Assembly (NCBI RefSeq): GCF_003367395.1
Contig: NZ_CP031417.1
Location: 1,364,001-1,428,000, forward strand
Direction: 5' to 3'
From: Pseudolabrys taiwanensis
GTDB taxonomy: Bacteria; Pseudomonadota; Alphaproteobacteria; Rhizobiales; Xanthobacteraceae
DNA: 64,000 nt
The translations under genes were made by a program, and so were the position numbers. The first letter of the stretch is position 1, and each line of letters opens with the position of its first letter. Shown here one piece after another: positions 8,372 through 17,433 of this stretch. The notes below the pieces were generated by a model, which made no database searches, was not told the DNA's origin, and saw nothing but the letters and a program-made list of their open reading frames with translations.

Positions 8372-9444
8372 GCGCCCTGCTCCACGACGGCGCCGCCGGG
8401 CACTTTGAACGGCTCGCGATGCGCCAGCCGTTCGGCGTGCACGATCGAGACGGTGAAGACGATGATCGCCAACATCTGATGCATGAGGGCCAGCGTAAGC
8501 GGCGCCTGATGCAACAATGTGACGATGCCGAGCGCGGCCTGGAGCGTGACGAGACCGGCGAGCAGAAACGCACTTCGCTTCTCGCGCCCGAAACGCCAGG
8601 CATCGTAGGCGTGGAACATCACCAGCAGCCAGATCGCATAAGCCAGCATGCGATGGTTGAACTGCACCGTCAGCGTATTCTCGAACAGATTGCGCCATGC
8701 CGGCGCAATGAACCACAGGCGCTGCGCGTCCGGCACGAGCGCCCCGTCGATCAGCGGCCAGGTGTTGAAGACCAGGCCGGCATCGAGCCCGGCCACCAGC
8801 GCACCCAGATAGATCTGCATTAGGACAAGCACGACCAGCACGACGGCAAGACCACGCAGACGCGGCGGCGCCTCGCTGGCACGCTTCGGACTGAGCTGTT
8901 GCGCGGTCCAGACGATGGCGGCGTAAATCGCGCAGGCGAGCGTCAGATGGAAGGCGAGCCGATATTGCGACACGCTGACGCGTCCGGAGCCGACGAGCCC
9001 CGACGACACCATCCACCAGCCGACCGCGCCCAGCGCCGCGCCGCCGGCGAAGATGCCCCACAGCCGCCACGTCAGCGCCTTCGGAATCCAGCCGCGCCAG
9101 AGGAAGAACAGAAACGGCAACAGAAATACGGCGCCAGTGCTGCGCGCCAGGAAGCGGTGCGACCACTCCCACCAGAAGATGGTTTTGAACTCACCAAGGC
9201 TCATGCCCTTGTTGATCTGCTGGTACTGGGGGATGGCCTGGTACTTGGTGAACTCCGCCTGCCAAGCGTCGTCACTCAGCGGCGGCAGAACGCCGGTCAC
9301 CGGCTTCCATTCGACGATGGACAGCCCGCTTTCGGTCAGGCGGGTCGCCCCGCCGACGATCAGCGTCAGGAAAATCATGGCGGCGGCGCAGAGCAGCCAC
9401 AGCCGCACGGCGCGCGTATGGGAGGTGTCGGTCAAATCGGTCAT
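8368..9444 (-). CDS. ctaA: Heme A synthase
   Basis: A 358-residue integral membrane protein of the COX15/CtaA family with about eight membrane helices. It oxidises the C8 methyl of heme O to a formyl group, giving heme A for aa3-type cytochrome oxidase. Family motifs are [27 protein letters not shown] (heme-ligating histidine) and FNHRMLAY (second histidine). The length and motifs match the type without the extra cysteine pair, as usual for proteobacteria. It heads a two-gene operon with the crotonase downstream. Confidence 0.93.
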
Positions 9445-9524
9445 CGCATGCTTGCTTGCCGGAGGCGGCGCGGACCATATAGACCCTCGCCGAGCATCGC
9501 AAATGACCGCCGAGAGACCCTGTC

Positions 9525-9749
9525 ATGCACCCTCGCCTTCGCAAACTGATCGGCGCCGTCGCGCTTCTGACGCTGGTTTGCGTCTGGGCCCTGGTCGCCA
9601 TGGCGCTGGCGCAATCGGCCCTGACCAACATCAACGGCTGGGTGGCGACGATCTATTACGTCGTGGCCGGCCTTGGCTGGGTGCTGCCGGCGATGCCGAT
9701 TATTTCGTGGATGGCGCGGCCGCGCCCCGGCGATCCTAAGCCGCGTTGA
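9525..9749 (+). CDS. DUF2842 family small membrane protein
   Basis: A 74-residue protein with two membrane segments (about residues 8-30 and 40-62) and a short proline-rich tail (RPRPGDPKPR). The pattern matches DUF2842, a Rhizobiales family of unknown function typically found near ctaA. It is divergent from ctaA. Its last 14 bases overlap the 3' end of the convergent deacetylase gene. Confidence 0.75.
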   Translation: MHPRLRKLIGAVALLTLVCVWALVAMALAQSALTNINGWVATIYYVVAGLGWVLPAMPIISWMARPRPGDPKPR

Positions 9750-10797
9750 CGCGACGGAAGCCGTTCCACAGCGCCGTTCCGGCGCCGGACATCAGCACCT
9801 TCACATAGCGCTGCTGCTGGAACTCGCCATTGACGGAGATGCGCGGCAGCGCGGTCAAATGGTCGCGGTGCGCCTTGAACAACACGCCGGGCCGCGTCGT
9901 CACCGCCGTCTTGAAGCCGAGCTCCGCCGCGATGCGGAACTCGCGCGGCCCCGCCGAGGTCGGATCGCCGACCGGATAGGCCAGATGCTCCGGCCGCTTG
10001 CCGAGCGCCGCCTCCAACACCGAGCGGCTCATCTCCATCTCGGAGCGCACCGCGGCGTCGTTCGGCACCTTCATCAGCATCGGATGCGTCACCGTGTGCG
10101 CACCGATGGTGCACAGCGGATCGTCGGCGAGTTCGGCGATCTCGCTCCAATCCATGCAAAGGTCGCGGCAGAACGCCGCAATGTCGACCTTGTAGCAGGC
10201 GCAGAGGTCGCGCACCGTCTTGCGCACCTCCTCCTCGGTTTTCAAGCTGCGCAAATAGCCGTAGAGCGCGTCGTACACCTCGCGCTTCTCACGCACCGAG
10301 CGGCAGGAGAAGAATTGCTCCTTACCGTTGATGACGAGACCGATACGGTCGTTCTGCGCGATCACCGCTTCGAGCGCCACCCACCACAATTCGCCGAGGC
10401 GGTCGGGAAAGCTGGTCGCGATATAAAGCGCAAACGGCATCTCGTATTTCTTCAGGACCGGATAGGCCCACTCCTTGAGGTCCCGATACCCGTCGTCGAA
10501 GGTGATGACGACGAAGCGGCGCTTGAAGTCGCCTTCGATGAAACGGCGGTGCATCTCGTCGAGCGAGATCACATCGATGCGGGCGCGGTTGAGCCGCCGC
10601 AGCAGCCGCTCGAAAAACTTCGGCGAGATCTCCAGCAGCCGGTTGGGCTGAAACGCATCAGGGCGCGGCGGCCGAACATGATGCAGGGTCAGGATCGAGC
10701 CGACGCCGCCCACCACCGGGCGCAACCAGTGATGAAGGCCACTGAAATAGAGCGTCTCCAGCCCCGAGCGGATGATGGTTTTCTTCAAATTAGCCAT
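9736..10797 (-). CDS. Polysaccharide deacetylase (NodB-homology domain)
   Basis: A 353-residue CE4-type enzyme. The catalytic and metal residues are seen in VVITFDDGYRDL (DD pair, about residues 95-106) and GAHTVTHPML (H-x3-H). These enzymes remove N- or O-acetyl groups from sugar polymers. No classical signal peptide is evident. It borders an exopolysaccharide locus, so modification of that polymer is the simplest role. It diverges from the CelD-like gene across a 101-base AT-rich gap holding a small palindrome. Confidence 0.88.
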   Translation of the reverse strand: MANLKKTIIRSGLETLYFSGLHHWLRPVVGGVGSILTLHHVRPPRPDAFQPNRLLEISPKFFERLLRRLNRARIDVISLDEMHRRFIEGDFKRRFVVITFDDGYRDLKEWAYPVLKKYEMPFALYIATSFPDRLGELWWVALEAVIAQNDRIGLVINGKEQFFSCRSVREKREVYDALYGYLRSLKTEEEVRKTVRDLCACYKVDIAAFCRDLCMDWSEIAELADDPLCTIGAHTVTHPMLMKVPNDAAVRSEMEMSRSVLEAALGKRPEHLAYPVGDPTSAGPREFRIAAELGFKTAVTTRPGVLFKAHRDHLTALPRISVNGEFQQQRYVKVLMSGAGTALWNGFRRVNAA

Positions 10798-10820
10798 GTT
10801 TCTTAAAAGCCTAGTGCCAA

Positions 10821-10836
10821 AAACACCTTAGTGTTT
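10821..10836. promoter_or_regulatory. Palindrome between divergent deacetylase and CelD-like genes
   Basis: A perfect inverted repeat AAACAC-CTTA-GTGTTT sits centrally in the AT-rich gap between the two divergent starts (10797 and 10899). Position and symmetry suit an operator shared by both exopolysaccharide genes. No regulator is identified. Confidence 0.4.
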
Positions 10837-10898
10837 CAAATCTTTATTGAGAATTCTTTGCGACGCTGTGACCCACCCTCACACACGTATTGGACACC

Positions 10899-12107
10899 AT
10901 GAACGTCGTTGCGATGCGCATCCCGCCCGCCGAGGACCGGTTTTTACCGGTGCGCGACCTCGACGTGTCGCGGGTGACGGTGTTCGAGACCTTTGAAGCG
11001 GCGGAACCCGCCTGGCGCGCCCTGGAGTGCGGCGACCGCCTTCGCACGCCTTATCAGCGCTATGACTTCCTCAGAGCGTGGCAGGCGCACGTGGGTACCG
11101 CCGAAGGCGTCGCGCCGCTCATCGTGGCCGGTTTCAACGCGGACGATGCGCCGCTCTTTCTGCTGCCCCTTGGCATCCGGCGGCTCGGCGGCCTGCGGGT
11201 CGCGGAATTCCTCGGCGGCAAGCACGCCAACTTCAACATGGGATTGTGGCGGCGGGAACTTGCCGGGCGCGTCGGTGCGCCCGAGTTGAAGAGGGTCATT
11301 CGCCAGCTCCGCGGCCACGCCGACCTCCTGGTGCTGATGAACCAGCCGCTGACTTGGACCGGTGCCACAAACCCGCTGGCCCTCCTGCCGTACCAGCGCT
11401 CCGCCAATTTCGGCTTTTCCGGCAGCCTTACCCCCGACTTCGACGCGCTGCTGCGCGCGCGCACCAATGCGAACGCGCGCAAGAAGATGCGCAAGAAGGA
11501 ACGCGCGCTCGCGGAGCTCGGCACGGTTCACTTCGGCCGCGTCGAATGCCCGAACGAGATCCGACGTGTGCTCGACGCATTCTTCAAGCAGAAGAGCGCG
11601 CGCATGCGTGCGATCGGCGTATCCGACGTGTTCGCGGAACCTGGCGTGCGGCGCTTCATCGAGGCAGCGACGACCGAACGTCTCGATGACGGCGAGCCTG
11701 TGATCGAGCTCTACGCGCTCTCCGTCGACAACATCATCGTCGCCACCATGGGCGGCATCGTCGGCGGCGGGCGCTTCTGCGCCATGTTCAACTCGATCCT
11801 GCCGGGTCGCTACGCGGTCGAGAGTCCGGGCGAACAATTGATCGTCAATCTCGTGCGCCAATGCTGCGAGCGCGGCCTCGAAACGTTCGATCTCGGCATC
11901 GGCGAGTCCCGCTACAAGAACCTGTTCTGCGAAGACGCCGAGCCGCTGTTTGACAATTATCTGCCGCTGACGCCCGCAGGGACCCTGCTCGCTTTCGCTT
12001 TTCGCGGTAGCGCCGTCGTCAAGCGCGTCGTCAAACAACAGCCAATGCTGTGGTCACTGGTCGGCCGTGCACGCCGCCTGCGCGCACGGCTCAAGCCGCA
12101 AATCTAG
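10899..12107 (+). CDS. GNAT-family (CelD/BioF2-like) acetyltransferase protein
   Basis: A 402-residue protein of the Acetyltransf_6/CelD-like class. It has a duplicated GNAT-like fold, with the conserved C-terminal block FDLGIGESRYKNLFC at about residue 330. Family members occur in exopolysaccharide and cellulose loci and probably acylate sugar or lipid-linked intermediates, though biochemical proof is limited. ATG 10899 is preferred to the TTG at 10890. It ends nine bases before the convergent copolymerase gene. Confidence 0.75.
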   Translation: MNVVAMRIPPAEDRFLPVRDLDVSRVTVFETFEAAEPAWRALECGDRLRTPYQRYDFLRAWQAHVGTAEGVAPLIVAGFNADDAPLFLLPLGIRRLGGLRVAEFLGGKHANFNMGLWRRELAGRVGAPELKRVIRQLRGHADLLVLMNQPLTWTGATNPLALLPYQRSANFGFSGSLTPDFDALLRARTNANARKKMRKKERALAELGTVHFGRVECPNEIRRVLDAFFKQKSARMRAIGVSDVFAEPGVRRFIEAATTERLDDGEPVIELYALSVDNIIVATMGGIVGGGRFCAMFNSILPGRYAVESPGEQLIVNLVRQCCERGLETFDLGIGESRYKNLFCEDAEPLFDNYLPLTPAGTLLAFAFRGSAVVKRVVKQQPMLWSLVGRARRLRARLKPQI

Positions 12108-12116
12108 TAACGACTC

Positions 12117-14369
12117 TTATGCCGCGACAGCCGCGCTGACGCCGGTCAGCACGGCGACATCGGCAAAGCCAGCCAGCATCAGCCGCTCGCGCGCCGCCCG
12201 TGTCGACGGATTGGCCGGATCGGCCGCGACGAGCACGGCGCGCTGCGCCAGCGGCGCAAAGCGCTCGACCGCGATATCGGCCGCAGAGCCGATATCGAGA
12301 ACGATGTGGTCGTAGCTGCGCACCAGCGCCTCGATCACCGTCGCCAACATTGGCGAAGCCGTCAGCATCGGGCCGTCGCGATCGACGTTACCGGTCGCGA
12401 TCAGATGAACCGTGGAATACTGGTCGCGGGTGATGATATCGCCGAACGACGCCGTGCCGCGCACGAGTTCGGCAAGACCTGGCGCATTCGGGTCGGTGGA
12501 GATGACCGACAGATTCGGCGCACCGAACGCAAGATCGACCAGAATGACGTTGGCCTCCTGCGCCAGCGCGCGTGCCAGCGTGATCGCCGCATATGTGGTG
12601 CCGACATTGCGCGTCGTGCCGACGACGGTCACACGACGGCCGGTGTCGCCGCCCGTGCGCAGGCTGCTGGCGATCTGCTCGACCGTGCTCACCGGCAATG
12701 GCGCCATCGCCGGTGCTGCGGTTGCGGCCATCGCCGGCGCAGCCGCCATCGGCGTTAGCGACGGCGACGAGACGTGCGGCATTGTCGGCATCGGTGGCGG
12801 CACCGGCTGCATCGGCATCGGTGGCGGCGGAGCAAACTGTTGGGCGGCCATCGGCGGCACTGGCTGCACCGGCGGCGCAGCCATGGTCGGCTCATAGCCC
12901 GGCGCGGCATAGGCGGCGGGACCATAACCATAGGCATAAGGCGATGGCGTCGGCGCCGACAGCAGCGCGCCGGTCACGGTGAAGCCCGCAGACAGAGCGA
13001 AGCCGGCGAAGGCGGCAATCAGCACGGTCTGCAGCTTCTTCGGATAGGCCGGCTTGAGTGCGGCGCTGGCGCGCGAAATGATCCGCGCTTCCGGCGGCGC
13101 GGCGTTGATGTTGTCGCGGGCGGACGCCTCGCGATATTTGGACAGATACGACTCCAACAGGTCGCGCTGCGTCTTGGCCTCGCGCTCGAGCGCGCGCAAC
13201 TGTACGTCCTGCTCGTTGGTCTGCGACGCCAGGCGCTTGACCTGATCGATGCTGGCGGTGAGCGAGTCGAGCCGGTCGCCCGCAAGCTGCGCATCGTTGT
13301 CGAGCTGACGCGCCAGGCGCTCGCCTTCCGTCCTGATCTGGCGATCGACTTCGGCGATCTGCGCCCGCAATTCCTTGATGCGCGGATGCTGATCGAGCAA
13401 GGTCGTCGACTGCTCGGCAAGCTGCGAGCGCAAAGCGATGCGCTGTTCGATCAAGCGGCGCATGGCGTCGGAGTTGGCGATATCGGCGGACTCGATCGGC
13501 TTGCCGCTGCGAATCATCTCGCGCAATTGTTTGGCACGCGCTTCCAGGTCTGCTTTCTGACCGCGCGCCGCCGCGATCTGCGCGTTAAGATCCGTGAGCT
13601 GCTGCGTCGGCAACAGCGTGTTGTTGGCGCCGAGGAACAGATTAGAGCGCGACCGATAGTCTTCGACCTTAGCCTCGGCCTCCTCGACCTTCTTTCGCAT
13701 CTTGTCGATTTCGCCGGCCAGCCAGTTGCCCGCAGCGCGCGTCTGATCCTGCTTCGCCGTCTGCTGCATGCTCAGATAAGTTTCGGCGATAGTGTTGGCC
13801 ACGCGCGCGGCAAGATCGGCGTTAGCCGACGAGAAATCGACCGCGATCACCCGCGACTTCTCCACCGACGAGACATTGATGCGTTCGTAATAGGCCTCGA
13901 GCGTGCGCTCTTCCTTGGTCATCGCGCTCGGATCGCGGCCGATGCCGAACAGACCGAGGATGGCGCGCAGGCTGCCGCCCGAATCGAATTCCGGATTGTC
14001 GGCGAGCCCCTCCTTCTGAATCACCTGGCGGGCAAGATCGCGCGACAACACGACCTGGATCTGGCTCGCCACCGCTTCGGCGTCGATGGTCGTACGGTCG
14101 GCGTTGTTCTTGTCGGCCTCGGCGCGCAAGAACACGTTCTCCCGCGTCTCCAAAAGGATTCGCGATTCGGAGCGATAGCGCGGCGTGATCGCATTGACGA
14201 CGAGGAATGCAGCGCCCGCGGCCACCAGGGTCACACCGCCGATCAGCGCCCGCTTTTGCCAGAGAACGCGGCCTAAACCGCGCAGATCGGGCTCACCGCT
14301 GGGTACATACGGAGCCGCCACCGGAGCCGGCGGGGCGGCATTCACTTTCGACTTCCGACGGAAAAACAT
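12117..14369 (-). CDS. Wzz/GumC-type exopolysaccharide copolymerase with degenerate BY-kinase domain
   Basis: A 750-residue inner-membrane protein. An N-terminal Wzz domain has one membrane helix at about 41-60. A long periplasmic coiled coil (about 195-420) follows, then a second helix near 440-465, a proline/methionine-rich linker (about 468-550) and a cytoplasmic ParA-like domain (about 575-745). Such proteins set chain length and export with Wzx/Wzy. The P-loop reads GTTRNVGTT, lacking the usual lysine, and no C-terminal tyrosine cluster is present, so the kinase half is probably inactive. Start ATG 14369 has GGAG five bases upstream. A GTG at 14384 is the alternative. Confidence 0.88.
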   Translation of the reverse strand: MFFRRKSKVNAAPPAPVAAPYVPSGEPDLRGLGRVLWQKRALIGGVTLVAAGAAFLVVNAITPRYRSESRILLETRENVFLRAEADKNNADRTTIDAEAVASQIQVVLSRDLARQVIQKEGLADNPEFDSGGSLRAILGLFGIGRDPSAMTKEERTLEAYYERINVSSVEKSRVIAVDFSSANADLAARVANTIAETYLSMQQTAKQDQTRAAGNWLAGEIDKMRKKVEEAEAKVEDYRSRSNLFLGANNTLLPTQQLTDLNAQIAAARGQKADLEARAKQLREMIRSGKPIESADIANSDAMRRLIEQRIALRSQLAEQSTTLLDQHPRIKELRAQIAEVDRQIRTEGERLARQLDNDAQLAGDRLDSLTASIDQVKRLASQTNEQDVQLRALEREAKTQRDLLESYLSKYREASARDNINAAPPEARIISRASAALKPAYPKKLQTVLIAAFAGFALSAGFTVTGALLSAPTPSPYAYGYGPAAYAAPGYEPTMAAPPVQPVPPMAAQQFAPPPPMPMQPVPPPMPTMPHVSSPSLTPMAAAPAMAATAAPAMAPLPVSTVEQIASSLRTGGDTGRRVTVVGTTRNVGTTYAAITLARALAQEANVILVDLAFGAPNLSVISTDPNAPGLAELVRGTASFGDIITRDQYSTVHLIATGNVDRDGPMLTASPMLATVIEALVRSYDHIVLDIGSAADIAVERFAPLAQRAVLVAADPANPSTRAARERLMLAGFADVAVLTGVSAAVAA

Positions 14370-14480
14370 GTCTACTCCGGACACACAGCTCTACGGCAAC
14401 GTCGTGATCACAAACCATTAAGGTTGCTTCCGCGTTAACTTCGGAGCGACAAGGTGTCATCATCCCACAATTCGTCACTT

Positions 14481-14500
14481 TGGTTATCCGTTGTTAACCA
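14481..14500. promoter_or_regulatory. Interrupted dyad between divergent exopolysaccharide genes
   Basis: The 225-base gap between the copolymerase and the GT4 gene is AT-rich with several GTTAAC-like words. The clearest symmetric element is TGGTTA (14481-14486) and TAACCA (14495-14500) eight bases apart. It is a plausible operator for the divergent pair. TTAACCA also resembles half of an alphaproteobacterial CtrA site, but the full spacing is absent. Confidence 0.3.
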
Positions 14501-14594
14501 GGACGCCGCGTAATCAGCGCGTAACTTTTTGTATCTGCAATCGCGGTTCCGATTTCGCACGCGCCGGCCAGAAGGGCCGACGAGGTTTTTGACA

Positions 14595-15734
14595 ATGACT
14601 CCGCTGAACATCCTGCACGTGTTCCGCGCCCCGGTGGGCGGGCTGTTCCGGCATGTGCAGGATCTCGCGCGCGAACAAGCCGCGCGTGGCCATCGCGTCG
14701 GCCTCATTGCCGATAGCAGCACGGGCGGTCCGCGTGCCGCGGAACTTCTCGCAAGCCTCGAACCGTCGCTCGCGCTCGGGCTGATGCGCGTGCCGATGCG
14801 GCGTCACGCCGGCCCCAGCGACATGGGTACCTTGCTGCGCGTCATGCGGCGCGTCGCCGAGGTCAACGCCGACGTCGTGCATGGCCACGGCGCCAAGGGC
14901 GGCACGTATGCGCGGCTCGCTTTCAATCAGCGCCGCGCCGTTCGCGCCTACACGCCGCATGGCGGCAGCCTGCTGTTCAACAACGACAATCTGGCCGGCC
15001 GCTTCTATCTCGGCACCGAACGCCTGCTGATGCTGGGCGGCGACCTCTATCTATTCGAAAGTGCCTTCAGCGCCGACGTCTTTCGCCGCAAGATCGCCGC
15101 GCCGCACGGCCTCGTGCGTGTCGTGCACAACGGCGTTTCGTGCCAGGAGTTCGAGCCGGTGCCGGTCGCCAACGACGCGACCGACATCGTGTTCCTCGGC
15201 GAACTGCGGCAATGGGTCAAAGGCGTCGATACGTTGATTGACGCCATCGCCCTGCTGCACGCCAAAGGCCGCCCGGTGACCGCGACCTTGGTCGGTGACG
15301 GCCCCGATCGCGCCATGCTCGAAGCCCAGGTCGCACGGCTCGGCCTGACACAGGCGGTGCGCCTGCCCGGTGCCATGCCCGGGCGACAGGCGCTCGCGCG
15401 CGGCCGTCTCATGGTGATGGCCTCCCGCGCGGAGTCCCTGCCCTATGTCGTGCTGGAGACCGCCGCCGCCGGCAAGCCGCTGGTAGCGACACGCGTCGGC
15501 GGCGTCCCTGAGATTTACGGCCCATTGGCCGACCGCCTGGTGCCGCCCGGCGATGCCGCCGCGATGGCTGCCGCAATCGAATGCGCTCTCAATCGCCCTG
15601 AAACCACCGCCGAGGTGACCGCCGGACTGCGCGAGCGCGTCGCCTCCGCTTTTTCGGTCGACACGATGGTCGACGGTGTGCTCGCGGCCTATGGCGAGGC
15701 GCTCGAAAACCTGCGCCTCAAGGGCCGCCGTTAA
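14595..15734 (+). CDS. Glycosyltransferase family 4 protein
   Basis: A 379-residue GT-B glycosyltransferase. The N-terminal domain starts LNILHVFRAPVGGLFRHVQD. The acceptor side carries VVHGHGAKGGTYARL. The donor-binding domain has VGDGPDRAMLEAQVARLGL and the E-x7-E block ESLPYVVLETAAAGKPLVA. It transfers a sugar from a nucleotide donor to the lipid-linked repeat unit. Sugar identity is not readable. The ATG at 14595 begins the conserved strand. It lies just upstream of the priming transferase on the same strand. Confidence 0.88.
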   Translation: MTPLNILHVFRAPVGGLFRHVQDLAREQAARGHRVGLIADSSTGGPRAAELLASLEPSLALGLMRVPMRRHAGPSDMGTLLRVMRRVAEVNADVVHGHGAKGGTYARLAFNQRRAVRAYTPHGGSLLFNNDNLAGRFYLGTERLLMLGGDLYLFESAFSADVFRRKIAAPHGLVRVVHNGVSCQEFEPVPVANDATDIVFLGELRQWVKGVDTLIDAIALLHAKGRPVTATLVGDGPDRAMLEAQVARLGLTQAVRLPGAMPGRQALARGRLMVMASRAESLPYVVLETAAAGKPLVATRVGGVPEIYGPLADRLVPPGDAAAMAAAIECALNRPETTAEVTAGLRERVASAFSVDTMVDGVLAAYGEALENLRLKGRR

Positions 15735-15862
15735 TACATTTTCAGCAATCCCGATAAGCCTTTTTTGAGAGTTTTTCCCTAGAAATTTCCGCGAATTAGT
15801 AAGGCTCCCTGGCTCGGCACCGGCCGCGCGCCTGCGGCGCTCCGTATGTGTGGCGTCACGTC

Positions 15863-17419
15863 ATGACCGACATCGATGTGCATTCCTCGTTGAGCGCCCC
15901 CGACGCTGCAGCCGTTCTCGAGCATGTGCGGTCCGGCGCGTCGCGTTCCAACGCCAGTTCGCCCGGCCTTAGTGCGGCCGCCTTGGCCGTCGCGGCCAAG
16001 CCGATGCCCACCCCGATGTCGCCGATCGTCCTCGCCGGCATCGTCCGTATGGGCGAGTTCGCGCTCATCGTCCTTGTCGGCATGGCTCTCTATGGCGCGT
16101 ATGTCGCGCCGTTCGAGCCGCTGTTCTGGCGTTACCTGATCGCGTCCTTCGTGGTCGCGGTCCTGTCGACGCTCGCCTTCCAGGTCGCCGACATCTATCA
16201 GGTGCAGGCCTTCCGCGGTCTCGAAAAGCAATACATGCGCATGGCTTCGGCTTGGTCGATCGTGTTCCTGATCACCATCGGCGCGTCGTTTTTCGCCAAG
16301 GCCGGCGACATGTATTCGCGCGTCTGGCTCGGCGGCTATTACATGGTCGGCATCCTCGCTCTGGTCGCCTCGCGCAAAGCGCTCTATTACGCCGTCCGCA
16401 AGTGGACGCGCGAAGGCCGCCTCACCCGCCGCACCGTCATTGTCGGCGGCGGCAAGCCCGGCGAGAGCGTGATCGAGGACCTGCGCCGGCAGAAGGATGC
16501 CGGCATCGAGATTATCGGCCTGTTCGACGACCGCGGCGACGACCGCAGCGCCGCGACATGCGCCGGCGAGCCGAAGCTCGGCAGCGTCAGCGACCTCGTC
16601 GAATTCGGCCGGCGCACGCGCGTCGATCTCGTCATTTTCTCGCTGCCGATCTCGGCGGAAGGCCGCATCCTCCAGATGCTGAAGAAGCTCTGGGTGCTGC
16701 CGCTCGACATTCGCCTCGCCGCGCACACCAACAAACTGCAATTCCGGCCGCGCTCCTACTCCTACATCGGCAACGTGCCTGTCATCGACGTCTTCGACCG
16801 TCCCATCGCGGACTGGGACGTCGTGATGAAGTGGTTGTTCGACAAGATCATCGGCGGCCTGATGCTGATCGCGGCCCTGCCGATCATGGCGGCCGTCGCG
16901 ATCGCCATCAAGCTCGACAGCAAGGGTCCGGTGTTCTTCAAGCAGAAGCGCTACGGCTTCAACAACGACCTCATCGAGGTCTACAAGTTCCGCTCGATGT
17001 ACACCGACAAGACCGACGCGACCGCGGCCAAGCTCGTCACCAAGGACGACCCGCGCGTCACCAAGGTCGGCCGCTTCATCCGCAAGACCAGCCTCGACGA
17101 GCTGCCGCAACTCATCAATGTCGTCATCAAGGGCAACCTGTCGCTGGTCGGCCCGCGTCCGCATGCCGTCAACGCCAAGGCCGAGGCGCGCCTTTACGAC
17201 GAAGCCGTCGACGGCTATTTCGCGCGGCATCGCGTCAAGCCCGGCATCACCGGTTGGGCGCAGATCAACGGCTGGCGCGGCGAGACCGACACGCACGAGA
17301 AGATCCAGAAGCGCGTCGAACACGACCTCTACTACATCGAAAACTGGTCGGTGCTTTTCGACCTCATGATCCTGTGGCGCACGCCCGGCTCGCTGCTCAA
17401 GACCGAGAACGCGTATTGA
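15863..17419 (+). CDS. Undecaprenyl-phosphate glucose phosphotransferase (polyprenyl glycosylphosphotransferase)
   Basis: A 518-residue polyisoprenyl-phosphate hexose-1-phosphate transferase of the WcaJ class, which loads the first sugar on undecaprenyl phosphate. About four N-terminal helices (residues 50-180) are followed by a CoA-binding-like domain ([16 protein letters not shown], about 194-210). The catalytic C-terminal bacterial sugar transferase domain contains KSRPVFFKQ-like [31 protein letters not shown] and VGPRPHA. ATG 15863 is preferred over GTG 15848. It is followed at 14 bases by the Wzy gene. Confidence 0.92.
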   Translation: MTDIDVHSSLSAPDAAAVLEHVRSGASRSNASSPGLSAAALAVAAKPMPTPMSPIVLAGIVRMGEFALIVLVGMALYGAYVAPFEPLFWRYLIASFVVAVLSTLAFQVADIYQVQAFRGLEKQYMRMASAWSIVFLITIGASFFAKAGDMYSRVWLGGYYMVGILALVASRKALYYAVRKWTREGRLTRRTVIVGGGKPGESVIEDLRRQKDAGIEIIGLFDDRGDDRSAATCAGEPKLGSVSDLVEFGRRTRVDLVIFSLPISAEGRILQMLKKLWVLPLDIRLAAHTNKLQFRPRSYSYIGNVPVIDVFDRPIADWDVVMKWLFDKIIGGLMLIAALPIMAAVAIAIKLDSKGPVFFKQKRYGFNNDLIEVYKFRSMYTDKTDATAAKLVTKDDPRVTKVGRFIRKTSLDELPQLINVVIKGNLSLVGPRPHAVNAKAEARLYDEAVDGYFARHRVKPGITGWAQINGWRGETDTHEKIQKRVEHDLYYIENWSVLFDLMILWRTPGSLLKTENAY

Positions 17420-17433
17420 TCACCGCCCGCGAT

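Noticed and set aside
12774..14276. A 500-codon open frame on the plus strand opposite the copolymerase
   Set aside because: Arg/His/Gly-rich composition with no domain. It is the high-GC antisense shadow of a clearly real gene. Similar shadows at 15779-17323 and 18984-20930 were dropped for the same reason.
14418..14438. CtrA binding site upstream of the copolymerase
   Set aside because: Two TTAA words occur, but 13 bases apart instead of seven, and the half-site at 14494 stands alone.
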